The position numbers and the translations under genes were made by a program. Below, piece by piece: positions 12,108 through 23,477 of a stretch of DNA of 64,000 nt. Where the stretch lies: assembly GCA_035578155.1 (NCBI GenBank), contig JAPWDM010000001.1, forward strand, positions 434,001 to 498,000, given 5' to 3'. This stretch comes from Brachynemurus nebulosus. Its lineage: Eukaryota > Arthropoda > Insecta > Neuroptera > Myrmeleontidae. Each line of letters begins with the position of its first letter. The stretch's first letter is position 1. Below the pieces are notes generated by a model. The model saw nothing but the letters and a program-made list of their open reading frames with translations. It did no database searches and had not been told where the DNA came from.

Positions 12108-13588
12108 ACTGGCGTTTTTAACATCAATTAGGTTTATAGGCCATTATATAATAAAGGCAAGGTAAAAAATTCATATAAGTAATCTATGTTATGTTAATAA
12201 AGTTAATTCCGTTTTTTTATCACTAAAAGCAAATCGCTAATCCGAATTTGCTGAAAACTTGATCCGGTCTTCATTTTTTGATTACGCATCTAACGAAATT
12301 AGTTCGGAGGTGATATCATCATTTGTTCTAGAGACATGCGAGACGAAAAAAAATTCACGAACGAGCGAATTAACGAACGCACACACAGACATCACGCTAA
12401 AAACGATGGATTCGGATTCTAGTGACTTTGAAACGTGGAAATATGTCGTATTTCGTAGCGATTCGTAAAATTGGACTCATTACAATAACTTCCAATGGGA
12501 AATTTTCGGACGGAAAATACCAAAAATTCACCAACAGACATAATTCATTTCATTTCTGTAGACATTAGTTGAACTTGAAACAATTTAACATAGTGACGTC
12601 ATCACATATTATACTAAACTTTTTAAAATCTCCCAAATCCATAATTTTGATGCTAGAGATCTGAAATTTGAAGATATAGGTTTTCGATACTGCCTCTTTC
12701 ACTTTTAAGTCTGAAATCGTAGAAACAACAAAAATTATGTGCAGAAATTAAATCACATTTGCTGAAGTAACTTGCATACCAAAAAATCTTGAACACCATT
12801 GATTACAGACAACAATTTGATCCGTAGACCACACTTTGGAATCCTTTGCTATAAAGTAAGTATACTTGACCTAAGATCAAAACATGTAGGTATTAACTTT
12901 TTTGTCCAAAACCAAAATTTTTATTGCTTAAAAATTAAAAACTATTTGAATTTTGATAAGTATCAAGTATTGCAATAAAATTTTATAACTATCCAAATAG
13001 TTTGCACACAGGATGGTGTTGATTGACCCAAATCTTTATTGTCAATAATATTGTCTGCGTGTGTAGGCAACCAAACTGATCAAGTATTTATTACCCATTT
13101 TAGTTAGGCGCAGATATTTAGGTACCCATTTTTTTCGATATCAGTGCGCCAAGCTAATAAAATAGGTGATAAAATATAAATTCAAGGATATTTATGACTA
13201 TAATTTTACTATGGAAATTTATTTAATATAAGTTTGTGTGTTTGACACATAACTTATAGTCGTGAACGAAGAGAAAAAAAGTAAAATTGTTCACCAAGAC
13301 GTAAAACGATATATATTTTTATTTCTTTACAGAGAATATACAATTTTTTTTTTAGTCTAAGCTACGAGTACCATACATTAGCTCTGCATTATTTATTTTT
13401 GTTAGGTACCGACAACAACGCGAGCTTACATACAAACTAATTCATTCACAACATTATTTTATTGACGCTTCTTAATGTGGAGTTCGCTACTCACGAAATT
13501 GTAAATTTTTAACATTGGATTAAAAACATGAACCATGTTTGATCGGTCGAATTAAAAATAATTCATTTCTTATTAAGTAATTGTAGAT
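12104..13588. other. Non-coding stretch
   Basis: Apart from the second copy of the GATATCATCATTTGTTCT repeat at 12311-12328 and an adjoining moderately GC-rich open frame (12259-12468, unrecognised), I see no feature here. Confidence 0.45.
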
Positions 13589-13656
13589 AAAAGAGAATAA
13601 TCACTTGTACCCCACTATCCGCACTCCGACGCTTTACCACTGAGCTGTGCCCATTG
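13589..13656 (-). repeat. Partial tRNA-like (SINE head) sequence, minus strand
   Basis: Read on the minus strand, the segment begins GGGCACAGCTCAGTGGTAAA, a tRNA 5' half with a good A-box. It continues into an anticodon-arm-like region, but the B-box is not convincing (GGGTACAAGTGA). It is therefore a decayed tRNA pseudogene or the truncated head of a second SINE family. It lies directly beside, and divergent from, the SINE that starts at about 13661. Confidence 0.5.
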
Positions 13657-13660
13657 TGGA

Positions 13661-14010
13661 CCAGCGAAGTGGCCGAGCGTGCTTAGGCTGTGGCACTTTC
13701 GACTGGTAGGTCGAGGGTTCGAATTCCACGACCGGCTATGCTAGTGAAGGTTTTCTGCAGTTTCCCTTCACAATTCCAGATGAATATCGACATAGTTCCT
13801 TTAAATCAGTCGGCTGCAGACGCACACCTTCCAAATCCTAGTCCTCCATCACTTTCCTTGGCCTCCACTCGCATCATAAATGTATAACGTAAAAAAAGTA
13901 TTGTAGTAAGTATCGAAGTAGGTATTAATAAAGATACAAATAATGATGTGGGCGGCGTCTGTTATAGGGGAAAAAGTCTCAAAAACAGACGTTAAACCAT
14001 ATTATTATTA
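13661..14010 (+). repeat. tRNA-derived SINE, copy 1
   Basis: The 5' head resembles a tRNA with a long variable arm (Ser/Leu type). It has an A-box GTGGCCGAGCGTGC and, 50 bases later, a B-box GGTTCGAATTCC. The body has a conserved GGTTTTCTGCAGTTTCCCTT segment and the tail ends in ATTATTATTA. Other copies in this window are at 29620-29855 (minus), 48294-48590 (plus) and 56425-56640 (plus, decayed), which confirms a dispersed family. Transcription would be by RNA polymerase III from the internal boxes. The open frame at 13690-13887 is an accident of the SINE body. Confidence 0.85.
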
Positions 14011-14735
14011 CTAGCCGTACCTGCGACGTCGTTCGCGCAAAGAATTGTTATAAACTCAATAAGAAGTATATACATATGTAAGTGTAATAATTATACAGAA
14101 CTTGCAAAAAGTAATAATTTTTGCGTAATATGTGCACATACGCAAAATTGTTTTTCCATTTTCGCCTGGGAATGGAGTATTTTCCCGGAGCAAAAGGTAT
14201 CTTAAATGTTGACCCAAGTAATAAGTTATCACCACACCAAATTTCATCAAAGTCCGTCCAATAGTTTTTGCGTAATGCGTGCACATGGACAAAATGGTTT
14301 TTCTATTTTCCCGTGGGAATGAGGCATTTTCCCGGAGTAAAAACTATCTTAAATGTTGCCCTAGGTAATAAGTTATCACTACACCAAATTTTATTAAAAT
14401 CGGTCCAATATTTTTTGCCTAAAGTGTACACATGTTCAAAATGGTTTTTCGATCTTCCCCTGAGAATGAGAAATTTTCCCAGAGTAAAAAGTATTTTAGA
14501 TGCTGACCCAGGTAATAAGTTATCATCACACCAAATTTCATTCAATCCGTCCAATAGTTTTTGCGTGATGCGTGAACAAACAGACAGACAGAGAGATAGA
14601 CAGACAGACAAAAATTCTAAAAATCGCTGTTTTGATTTCTACATCGATAACTAATTACAGTACCTGTACAATTTTCCAAAAATATCCCATGTACAGAAAT
14701 GGTCTCGTTACATTTTTATTATATGTACCTATAGA
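14011..14735 (-). mobile_element. Helitron-like element, minus strand, with 147-bp internal repeats
   Basis: On the minus strand the element starts TCTATAGGTACATATAATAA and ends in CTAG, sitting between A and T as Helitrons do. Near the 3' end is the GCGAACGACGTCGC segment shared with the copy at 44146-44798. The interior has about three copies of a 147-bp unit (TGCACATGGACAAAATGG-like text at 14147, 14294 and 14441, counted at the same phase). Next to these is a GACA-rich microsatellite at about 14575-14612. The open frames on both strands here (14268-14654 plus, 14303-14611 minus) arise because the unit length is a multiple of three. No Rep/helicase is encoded, so it is non-autonomous. Confidence 0.8.
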
Positions 14736-14934
14736 TTATTTATTATTAGTAGTAAAAGAGAAATCTTATTCATAGTGAATAAATAACATACAATAAAAAT
14801 TAAGCTAGTGGTTTCATAATTGTATTTTCAATTGAGTTAAACCTAATGATGAGTTAACTACTTGAAAGCTAGCTAGTAAAAAATGTTCATAGTGAAAATT
14901 GACAAAGTAAAATATTATCATATTTTATAAAATT

Positions 14935-15640
14935 AGGTTGTGTAATATGAAATGTCATTTTTCGACCATTCGGCCGGTCGGCTATGTAATTTAGATAAAT
15001 ATCGGCACTTTCCTAGCCACTAGAGAAATGTTTAAAAACAATTCTTTAAATAAAATTCTTGTAGCTTGGAGTAATTCCCGTCATTAATTGAAATAACGGA
15101 CACTACGTCGTGTAAAATGAAATGTCATTTTCCGACCATTCGGTCTGCTAATATGTAATTCATATAAATACCGACACTTTCTTAAGCATTACAAAAATAT
15201 ATAGAAAAAAATTTTTTTTTAATTTTAACTAGAATTCTGGTAGTCTGTAATCTTATCAGCGGTTAATTGGAATAACACTATGTCGTGTAATATGAAATGT
15301 CGTTTTCCGAACACTTGGTCTACCATATAATTCAGATAAATATTGACACTTTTCCAAGCATCAGAGAAATATTTAAAAGCAATTCTTTAAATTTAAATAT
15401 AATTCTTGCAATCTGGAATCATTTTCGTCATTATTTGGGATAACATTAATTCGTGTTATATGAAATGTCGTTCACCGATCATACGTCTCTACCAAGTTAG
15501 CCTTGCGATTTTCTTTTTTTTTTTTTTAGAGAAAAAATAAAAATTATAAGCATTTTTGTAATTTATTGTAATTTGCACATCTTTATGCGAACCGGCGCGA
15601 CGTTTTGGAAACATTGGTCTATAGGAATCACCTATATATA
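14935..15640. repeat. 170-bp tandem array homologous to the hAT interior
   Basis: The phrase TGTAATATGAAATGTC starts near-identical units at 14941, 15111, 15286 and 15454 (spacings 170, 175 and 168). Each unit continues with CGACCATTCGGTC-like and CAGATAAATATCGGCAC-like text. After the last unit, sequence to about 15640 also matches the inverted interior of the hAT at 9913-10947, including TTTGCACATCTTTATGCGAA. This is therefore either a decayed hAT copy in opposite orientation or a satellite seeded from one. Confidence 0.75.
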
Positions 15641-16820
15641 TTAACTTTTAAAACTTTTCCACTACGTAAAATTAAAATACAAATTTGGAAGTGCTGAAAA
15701 ATGAAGAATAAATTAATTTAGTTTTTCGAGTGCAAAATTATTTCCTTCATTTTAGTCACTTTTACAAAAAAAAATTTAATTAAAATATTTGAGTGGTGTT
15801 TAAATGTAAATTAAAATGAAGTACCCATGTCAAAGAAAAGAAAACAACATAGTTTAGGAAAGTTGATAACCTTCAAAGATAAGTTTATATTTTGAAAATA
15901 ATAATATTATTAGTATTATAACAAACAATTGTTATTGTTCCTGTAGGAATAAACATAATTAGAATTTTTTTTTTTGTTGAAATTATGTTGTTTTATCAGT
16001 AACCGGGCTAAAACTTTCCGAAAGTTTCCCTGTGAAATTGTCAATCTGTATGTAAAACACATTCAAAGTTACCCATTATTAGTATCAGTTGTTATTTTGT
16101 TATTCAACAACAAACCCCGGCGTTTAAATATACAAAAGTTACCGTAATGTTAGAATTGCTCACAGGCTATTGTCGGTTTGTGTGTAGTTTGTTGTACGGA
16201 AAAAAAAAAATACAAACTTTCAATTCACAAACAAAACCCGGAAAATCGTATACCTACATACGTATATGTACATATAAATAGAATAAAATTGTTCTAAAAA
16301 TATTTAAATTTTCAATGTTATAAAAATTACACATATACGATTCTTACCCATTGTCTGGTATCGGGGGTAAATAATGACTCCATCATAAAATAAACTTCTT
16401 GTTGAGATTTCATACTTTCCGCACCTATACTTATATGCTCGTTGGTGCAATAATTTTGAAGGTCCGTAAAGTGCATTAATAACAAATAAAAAAATCTACA
16501 TCAGTGTTTTCTAAACTTTTTGATACCATAGCACTTTTTAAGTTCTTAAATGAATACAGAACATTACAGTGGCCATCCAATGGTACGTACTTCGATTTTA
16601 CATAGTGACGTCAGCGATTTAGTGGGGTTCTCCTCTCACAGACATGTTGTTGTTTGTCTGTGTTGGTGAAAATTTATGTACCAAGCCAAAGTCAGAGCCG
16701 TGGGTAATATTGTATGAGGGTCTCGTAGTCTAAAAATTTTTAATTTTTATTGCATACATATATGCACATATTCTGTATACGTAATATGCAAAATGCAAAT
16801 ACAAAATGAGTAACGTAAAA
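15641..16820. other. Non-coding stretch
   Basis: No gene is seen. At 16502 the text CAGTGTTTTCTAAACTTTTT resembles a hAT terminus, but no partner end was found. Long A and T runs and short AT-rich text fill the rest. Confidence 0.45.
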
Positions 16821-17545
16821 TTCTAGAATATTCTAATCGTCAACTAGCCGAGATATCAAAAAACAGACTTCACCGTTGAATTGGTCATTAAAAATAAGAT
16901 TAAAGAATGCAGTTTGATAAAAATTCTAGAATGTTCTGTTTGTCAACTAGCAAAGATATTGAAGAATCATTTGTAACATTTAATTGTCCATTGAAAGTGG
17001 TCAAATTACACAGTTTGACAAATGTTCTGGAATATTCTATTCGTCAACTAGCAAAGATATTCAAAAAAAGACGTCGCCATTGAATTGGCTACCAAAAAAG
17101 AGACCAAATAACACATTTTGAGAAATATTCTAGAATATTCTATTTGTCAGCTAACAAAGATATTGGAAAATCGACTGCACCACTTAATTATCCAACCGAA
17201 ATTAAACTAATATAAACCAAATGTCCCATTTTGACAAACAATTTTTGCTATTTGACGAATAGAATATTCTAGAACATTTATCAAAATGTGCTATTCCGTC
17301 TTTTATTCGATGACCAGTTAAATGCTGCAATCGATTTTTCGATATCTTTGTTAGTTGACGAATAGAACATTCTAGAATTTTTGTCAAAATGCGCTCCTTA
17401 ATCTAATTTTTAGTGCCCAATTCAATAGTGAAGTTTGTTTTTTGGTATATTTGCTAGTTCACGAGTAGAATATTCTAGAATTTTTGTCAGCTTCCGCTAT
17501 TTGGCGTCTTTTATGCTGATGAATGCGATAGTGAAGTTGATTTTT
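16821..17545. repeat. Inverted tandem array of 103-bp units carrying heat-shock-element triplets
   Basis: Four units run left to right, with TTCTAGAATATTC or one-base variants at 16821, 16924, 17025 and 17128. Three inverted units follow, with GAATATTCTAGAA or variant at 17262, 17365 and 17468. Spacings are 101-103 bp in both halves. Every core fits the HSF binding pattern of three alternating nTTCn/nGAAn pentamers. Each unit also carries GTCAACTAGCAAAGATAT-like text beside the core. No ORF of note is present. Whether the array is a transposon interior, a satellite or a regulatory block is unknown. Confidence 0.85.
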
Positions 17546-18100
17546 CGACAGTTTTGTAAAAGTCGTCACTCATATTCGTTAGTATAACATTCGATTTCCT
17601 TTGTCTACACAACCGAATTTTAGGTGTAAATTATCTTTTAAGATAATATTGTTTTAAATAAATTCAGGTAAACAATATTTACCAACCCCCGAAACAAAAG
17701 GTTACCGACGCCCCTGATCTTACGATTTTACGTACTTCCCCTTAAATTTGCACCGACCACTACGTAAAATTAGATTTGTGGTGTACTTAAAATACAGTTG
17801 GCAAGCGAAAAAAGGGAAAACACTAACTTAATCTCATTTCGAGATCGTCACCTTGAGACATAAATCCTGAAATAACAGACGAGCAAAAAAAACTTTGCCA
17901 AGTAAAACTTAAACCACATAAAATGACCATATTGTTCTTTCTCCCCACTTTCAATAAAATTTCTTACGGAAGCCATTTGAGAGGAACGGAAGTATCTGAA
18001 GATTATTTAATATTTGTAAAATTTTATTAGCCCATCTATGGAAATAGTAGATTCAAAATATTCAAAGAAATTAACAACAATCTATTCAGTTCAACAAATT
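17546..18100. other. Non-coding stretch
   Basis: No gene or recognisable repeat is seen. The text GTTACCGACGCCCCTGATC at about 17700 has the look of an old transposon end but was not resolved. Confidence 0.4.
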
Positions 18101-18532
18101 TGACCTTGTTGCTTCAAGGTCATTTTTGCTTTATAGTAAGTACTATCTCACTTCTTTAAGAATGCATTTTTAATGACCTTGAAGTGGCAAAATCAGATTT
18201 TTTAACTTGCAATAAATTTCTAGACACTGACTGACAGACAACACACAGCCTAAACCGTTGGGTTTAGAAGAACAAAACTGTACACAGGAGTTCTTTATGT
18301 AACGTAGGTGAACACTAAAAAAGGATTTTTGAAAATTCGTCCCCTAAGTGGGTTAAATAGGGAATGAAAATTTGTATAGAAATTCGTCATTTTTGAAGGT
18401 AGTGGTATATCAAAAAAAATATTTTGCTATAGCTATTAAAATAAATAATATCTTATTTAGTAAATCTTTAACACTGACTGACACCCTGAGATTTTGTCGA
18501 TGATAAATCCCATCGGGTGGACATACGGCTAG
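18101..18532 (+). mobile_element. Helitron-like 3' part ending in CTAG
   Basis: The segment ends CGGGTGGACATACGGCTAG followed by T, the terminus pattern of Helitrons. Upstream lies the phrase ACTGACTGACACCCTGAG and, at 18225-18290, GACTGACAGACAACACACAG, text I associate with a widespread insect Helitron-like repeat. A short hairpin, TGACCTTG/TCAAGGTCA, sits at 18101-18122. The 5' end was not located, so the left boundary is arbitrary. A mariner is inserted three bases beyond the end. Confidence 0.45.
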
Positions 18533-18537
18533 TAATA

Positions 18538-19407
18538 GGTCACTAGATAAGTTTTTCAATACAGCCATATTTATTAAAGTTTTTCAAAATAATTTCTGTC
18601 ACAACCTATACACTTAGTGGTACCTAAAAACCAACTGTCAAAAATATTGTGCTATTTTTCTTCTGGCAGTTCTGAACACACTTGATCCCTGGCCGCCAGT
18701 AGCTCGGAATCGCTCGCAAGCTTCCGACCTTTCAGCTAGCCGTTCACAATCGGAAACAAAGCGAAGTCACAGGAGCAAGATCTGCACTGTCGACAGGATA
18801 ATCAAGCACTTTAATGTCAGTATTTTCTAAAAAATTAACTGTCCCATGAGCTCAATGAGCAGAAGTGTTATCGTGGTGAAAATGCCAGCTATCCATTCTT
18901 GAGTTTGGACGAATCTCTTTAAGTTTCTGAATAACTTTAGGCAAATATTTATTTACCTACCAAGACGTCTATATTGTGCACTGACTATCAGGACAACTCG
19001 TTTATCCTCCTTTATTAATAACTCGGCTTTTGCTACGTTTTATGGAACAGTTGCTTCAACAAGACGACCCGATCTTAGAGGATCATTAACACTGAAATTA
19101 CCACATTCAAATTCACGATACCACCGGTACATGGTTGTGCGATGAAGACACTTTTCTTTGAGTAAAGCTTTCATTTTCTCTATAGATTCATCTACAAACA
19201 GGCCTCGCACAAAGTTGTAGCGAATAATCACATGTAACTGGTCCTTCAACCACTCGGACCTTTTTAATGTTTTAGTTCTGTACACAAATGATTCAAGGGG
19301 ACTTATTGTATGACTACCGTTTAGTTATAAGTTGAACTTTATAAATAAATAAATGCAAGTACCTTGCGATTATAAACATTTTGTATTGCAAAACTTATCT
19401 AGTGGCC
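18538..19407 (-). mobile_element. Internally deleted mariner element (870 bp)
   Basis: The terminal inverted repeats are GGTCACTAGATAAGTTTTTC on the left and, inverted, GGCCACTAGATAAGTTTTGC on the right. They are flanked by the TA dinucleotide at 18536-18537 and 19408-19409, as in Tc1/mariner insertion. It carries a decayed transposase on the minus strand. A full mariner is about 1.3 kb, so roughly 0.4 kb is missing from the middle. Confidence 0.9.
18650..19285 (-). pseudogene. mariner (DD34D) transposase, decayed
   Basis: The minus-strand frame at 19040-19285 encodes an N-terminal helix-turn-helix of mariner type, with RTTMYRWYREFECG followed by DPLRSGR, matching the HTH and linker of mariner transposases. 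Just downstream, after a stop, a stretch resembling the second helix-turn-helix remains. The part holding the first catalytic aspartate is deleted. Further on, at about 18870-18890, the text HFHHDNTSAH preserves the second catalytic Asp. At about 18760 SADLAP precedes, in a shifted frame, CDFALFP with the third Asp. Counting across gives 34 residues between the two, so it belongs to the DD34D group. Stops and a frameshift make it inactive. It would have cut and joined DNA at TA sites in the nucleus. Confidence 0.85.
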
Positions 19408-20559
<1,152 letters not shown>

Positions 20560-21101
20560 TCGAGGCTAAAATACATGATTTAGTCTCCCATAATATGGAG
20601 TAAAGTGCCACTTTTAGTCCCAAGGGAGTAAAAAATTCACTTTTAGTCCCAAAGGACTAAAAAGTTATTCTGCTCCTGCTTTTAAACCAATCAACAAGCA
20701 CAATTTACAGAAATTTATGTAACTTAAATTAAATACAGCATTGCTAGGTAGGTAATTGAAAATAATAAACAAATTCAAACTTGCAGATAAAGACAAAGTT
20801 ATATGGTATTGTACAATTCGACTGATTTATTTAAAGTATACTTGATTGAATATTATTACATACAATTTGAATTTATTTTTTAAATTTTTGAATTTTTTTT
20901 TTTTAATTTTTATAATTTTGAATTATCCGGAATTGCAAAAAATAGTATATACACCACAGGGCTAAAGTGTTTCTTTTTCCATCCCTCGTGTAATTTGTTG
21001 CCCTCGGGCTTTTACAGGCCCTCACCTCAGGCAACAAACTTCACACTCAGGATTAAAACTCGCACTTTAGTCCCTTGGTGTATAACATACTATTTTTGTG
21101 T
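20560..21101. repeat. Dispersed repeat with a terminal hairpin, copy 1
   Basis: The text GGCTAAAATACATGATTTAG with repeated TTTAGTCCCAAG phrases matches 27075-27180. The CCTCGTGTAATTTGTTGCCC region at 20981-21000 matches 29505-29530. At the right end, AAAAATAGTATATACACCAC (20938) and its inverted counterpart (about 21073-21100, GGTGTATAACATACTATTTTT) form an inverted repeat of about 165 bp. The family is unrecognised. Confidence 0.6.
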
Positions 21102-22434
21102 ACTTCAGATCACGTATAACACAATCTAAAAAGTTTTACATTGATTGCATTATTCATTACGGAGAAAAAAATTCTCGAATAAAACTTTCTTTTCTGACAT
21201 TTCGAAGTGACACAACCCCTTAAACCTCCTTCTCAACAGACAAAAATAGTAATACCTAAAATTTTGTAAGCTTGTGAGTTTAATCGTTTAATTACGCTAG
21301 TAGAGAAAAAGAATCCTTCCTTCCCTTTCTTCTTAAGCTGTGTGTTTTAGAAACTTTAGCACCAATCAAAAATGAATAGTTCTTCATTAATGTTGTTTAT
21401 TTGTTATTTTATTCGAATAGATATTATTGCTAAGTTATTAATTTAGAATCATGGCCGGCTTTTCCAAAAATGAACATATTTAAACATATAATTATAATGT
21501 GCCTGTTTGAATTGGATACACTGTATATAATATATAACTAAAAATACTTGTACATTGTGTGGGTATAATATATACGACCAGACATTAATTTAAATATGCT
21601 ATAGTGTAGTAGTGTAATATAGTAGCATCTTATTGGACGAAATAAAAGAGAATAATCGGAAATTACGTAACAATACCACAACCACCACCATTAATGTATT
21701 AGAATATTTTAGTGTAGACAACAAAAAAAGAAGAAATATCTTCATTTTCAATCTATGGTTTAGTTTTCTCAAGATAATATATATGTATATAAATATTCAA
21801 TCGTCTATATATTATTTCTATGTGAAAAAGTCAATTCAAAAACTGTATATTAAAAAATGCTTCTTTGTATAAAAAAACAAATCGTCAAGTGTAAGTTGTA
21901 CTTGCGTAAATAGTGTTCCGTACTACAGTTGCTTTATGGATTTGGTGTAGTAACATATTAGCGTATTGACAAAATATTTTTCCTGACAAATAAATAAATT
22001 TATTCCTAAAATATACTTTTCGATTTCAAAACGATTGTATCTTTATCTTGACCTATATTCAATCTAATGAGGTATTTAATATATCAAGGCGTGCCGCTTA
22101 TTTTTCTTTTGGGAGTTATTACTGATACTATTTTTTACAAAACATGTATTAATAGATAAAATTTTAAGTCAGAAAATTACTTAAAATTAACCAGTTCTTT
22201 TATAAATTACCTGCATTGCAAATAATATGAATTTTTGGAAATTAACCTCAATATTTTGTAAGTTAATCTCAAACATTTTCACTATTCTTAAAATTATGTA
22301 AACAGTAAATTACAGAACATTTCTGGTAAGTGACATCTAATAAAACATATTTTTTCTATATGTTTCTTTTCTATGATTTGCTGAAATAGATGCAAAGTTC
22401 AGTTAAAATTTGATGTCTTATATATATCTACGTA
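21102..22434. other. AT-rich non-coding stretch
   Basis: No gene, RNA or defined repeat is seen. The 79-codon frame at 21633-21872 is low-complexity (I/K/N/Y-rich). Confidence 0.5.
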
Positions 22435-22728
22435 CAGAGGCGTAAAACAAGGCGGGGCACCAAGCGCCCCCTACGCGTTTACTTTTTTCCAAAAATTTAG
22501 AGTAGCAAGCAAAAAAAAAACTTCGCCAGCCTTTCTTTGTCATAAATTTTCCTTCATTGACCCCTATGAAAATTAAAGGTTTAGAGTGGTGGCCAAAAAA
22601 AACTTCGCCAGCCTTTCTTTGTCGTAAATTTTCCTCTATTGCGCCCTATTTCTTTCCCTTATTGCATCCCCTTTTACCATGCTCCTTGAAGCGTCTACTG
22701 CTTCTGCTTCATTGTAGTTACGCCTCTG
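22435..22728. mobile_element. hAT-like MITE (about 294 bp), CAGAGGCG ends
   Basis: The left end CAGAGGCGTAAAACAAGG is mirrored by TTACGCCTCTG at the right. The same CAGAGGCG ends bound the element at 45548-45739, which has a perfect 8-bp duplication and so supports the hAT assignment. No target duplication remains here. Inside is a direct duplication of about 98 bp around AACTTCGCCAGCCTTTCTTT. The open frame at 22557-22796 is an accident. Confidence 0.7.
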
Positions 22729-23477
22729 TCGATATGATAAAGTCTAAAAATCGAAAAACCATCATTGTATCCAAATTTGTAATAATTAAATTGTAACGAA
22801 TATGTAATTTAATCTTTCTATTTCTTTTCATCTATATTTCGGATAATATCTACATAATGTAATATGGTAAATGCAAAACTGACATTGTAAAACCCGATAT
22901 TGTAAAAATTAATTTTTTAACCGATTATCACACTTATCATTTCATTATAGTAATAGTGGGGACGCTGGTAACGTTATAAAGACTTTTGACGTATTTCCAT
23001 TCAATTACAAAATTAATTAAACATATAAAATGATACAAATAATGGAAGCGCTGTGTATAATATTTGTAACGTCATTCACAGCACTTCTGTAATTTAAAAT
23101 ATTTTATAAGGTAATTTTTATTTTATTTTATCAGATTTTTGCTAGCATAGTGAAAAATCATCTAATTTAGCCGTACAGAACTCTCGGTACTTTAAATTAC
23201 CAATAAAAACACCCTTTTAACATGTGTAACGGATAGGATTACGTAAAACTAGTGTTTCCTTTTGTTTTTCATGTTGTGTCAAAAATCGTTAGATCTCTTA
23301 AAATACACTAACTCTTTATTTAATTTTTTGTGGGTTTTTTAAAATAATCACATTTTGAATGATGCATCAATAATGTATCAAATTTTAAACAAATATACAA
23401 ATAAATTCCGGACATATGTTCAGTTTATACTGGTCCTTTGATTCATTATTAAAGATATTCAGTTAAATTATTTTTAA
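22729..23477. other. AT-rich non-coding stretch
   Basis: No gene or repeat is recognised. Confidence 0.5.

Noticed and set aside
13664..13735. Possible functional tRNA-Ser/Leu gene
   Set aside because: A- and B-boxes are present, but the acceptor stem does not pair and the sequence continues as a SINE found in four copies.
14268..14654. 128-codon open frame (plus), with overlapping minus-strand frames
   Set aside because: It lies inside the Helitron's 147-bp repeats plus a GACA microsatellite; the frames follow from the repeat length and show no domain.
16502..16560. hAT element starting CAGTGTTTTCTAAAC
   Set aside because: No inverted partner end or 8-bp duplication could be found, so only a possible end is noted.
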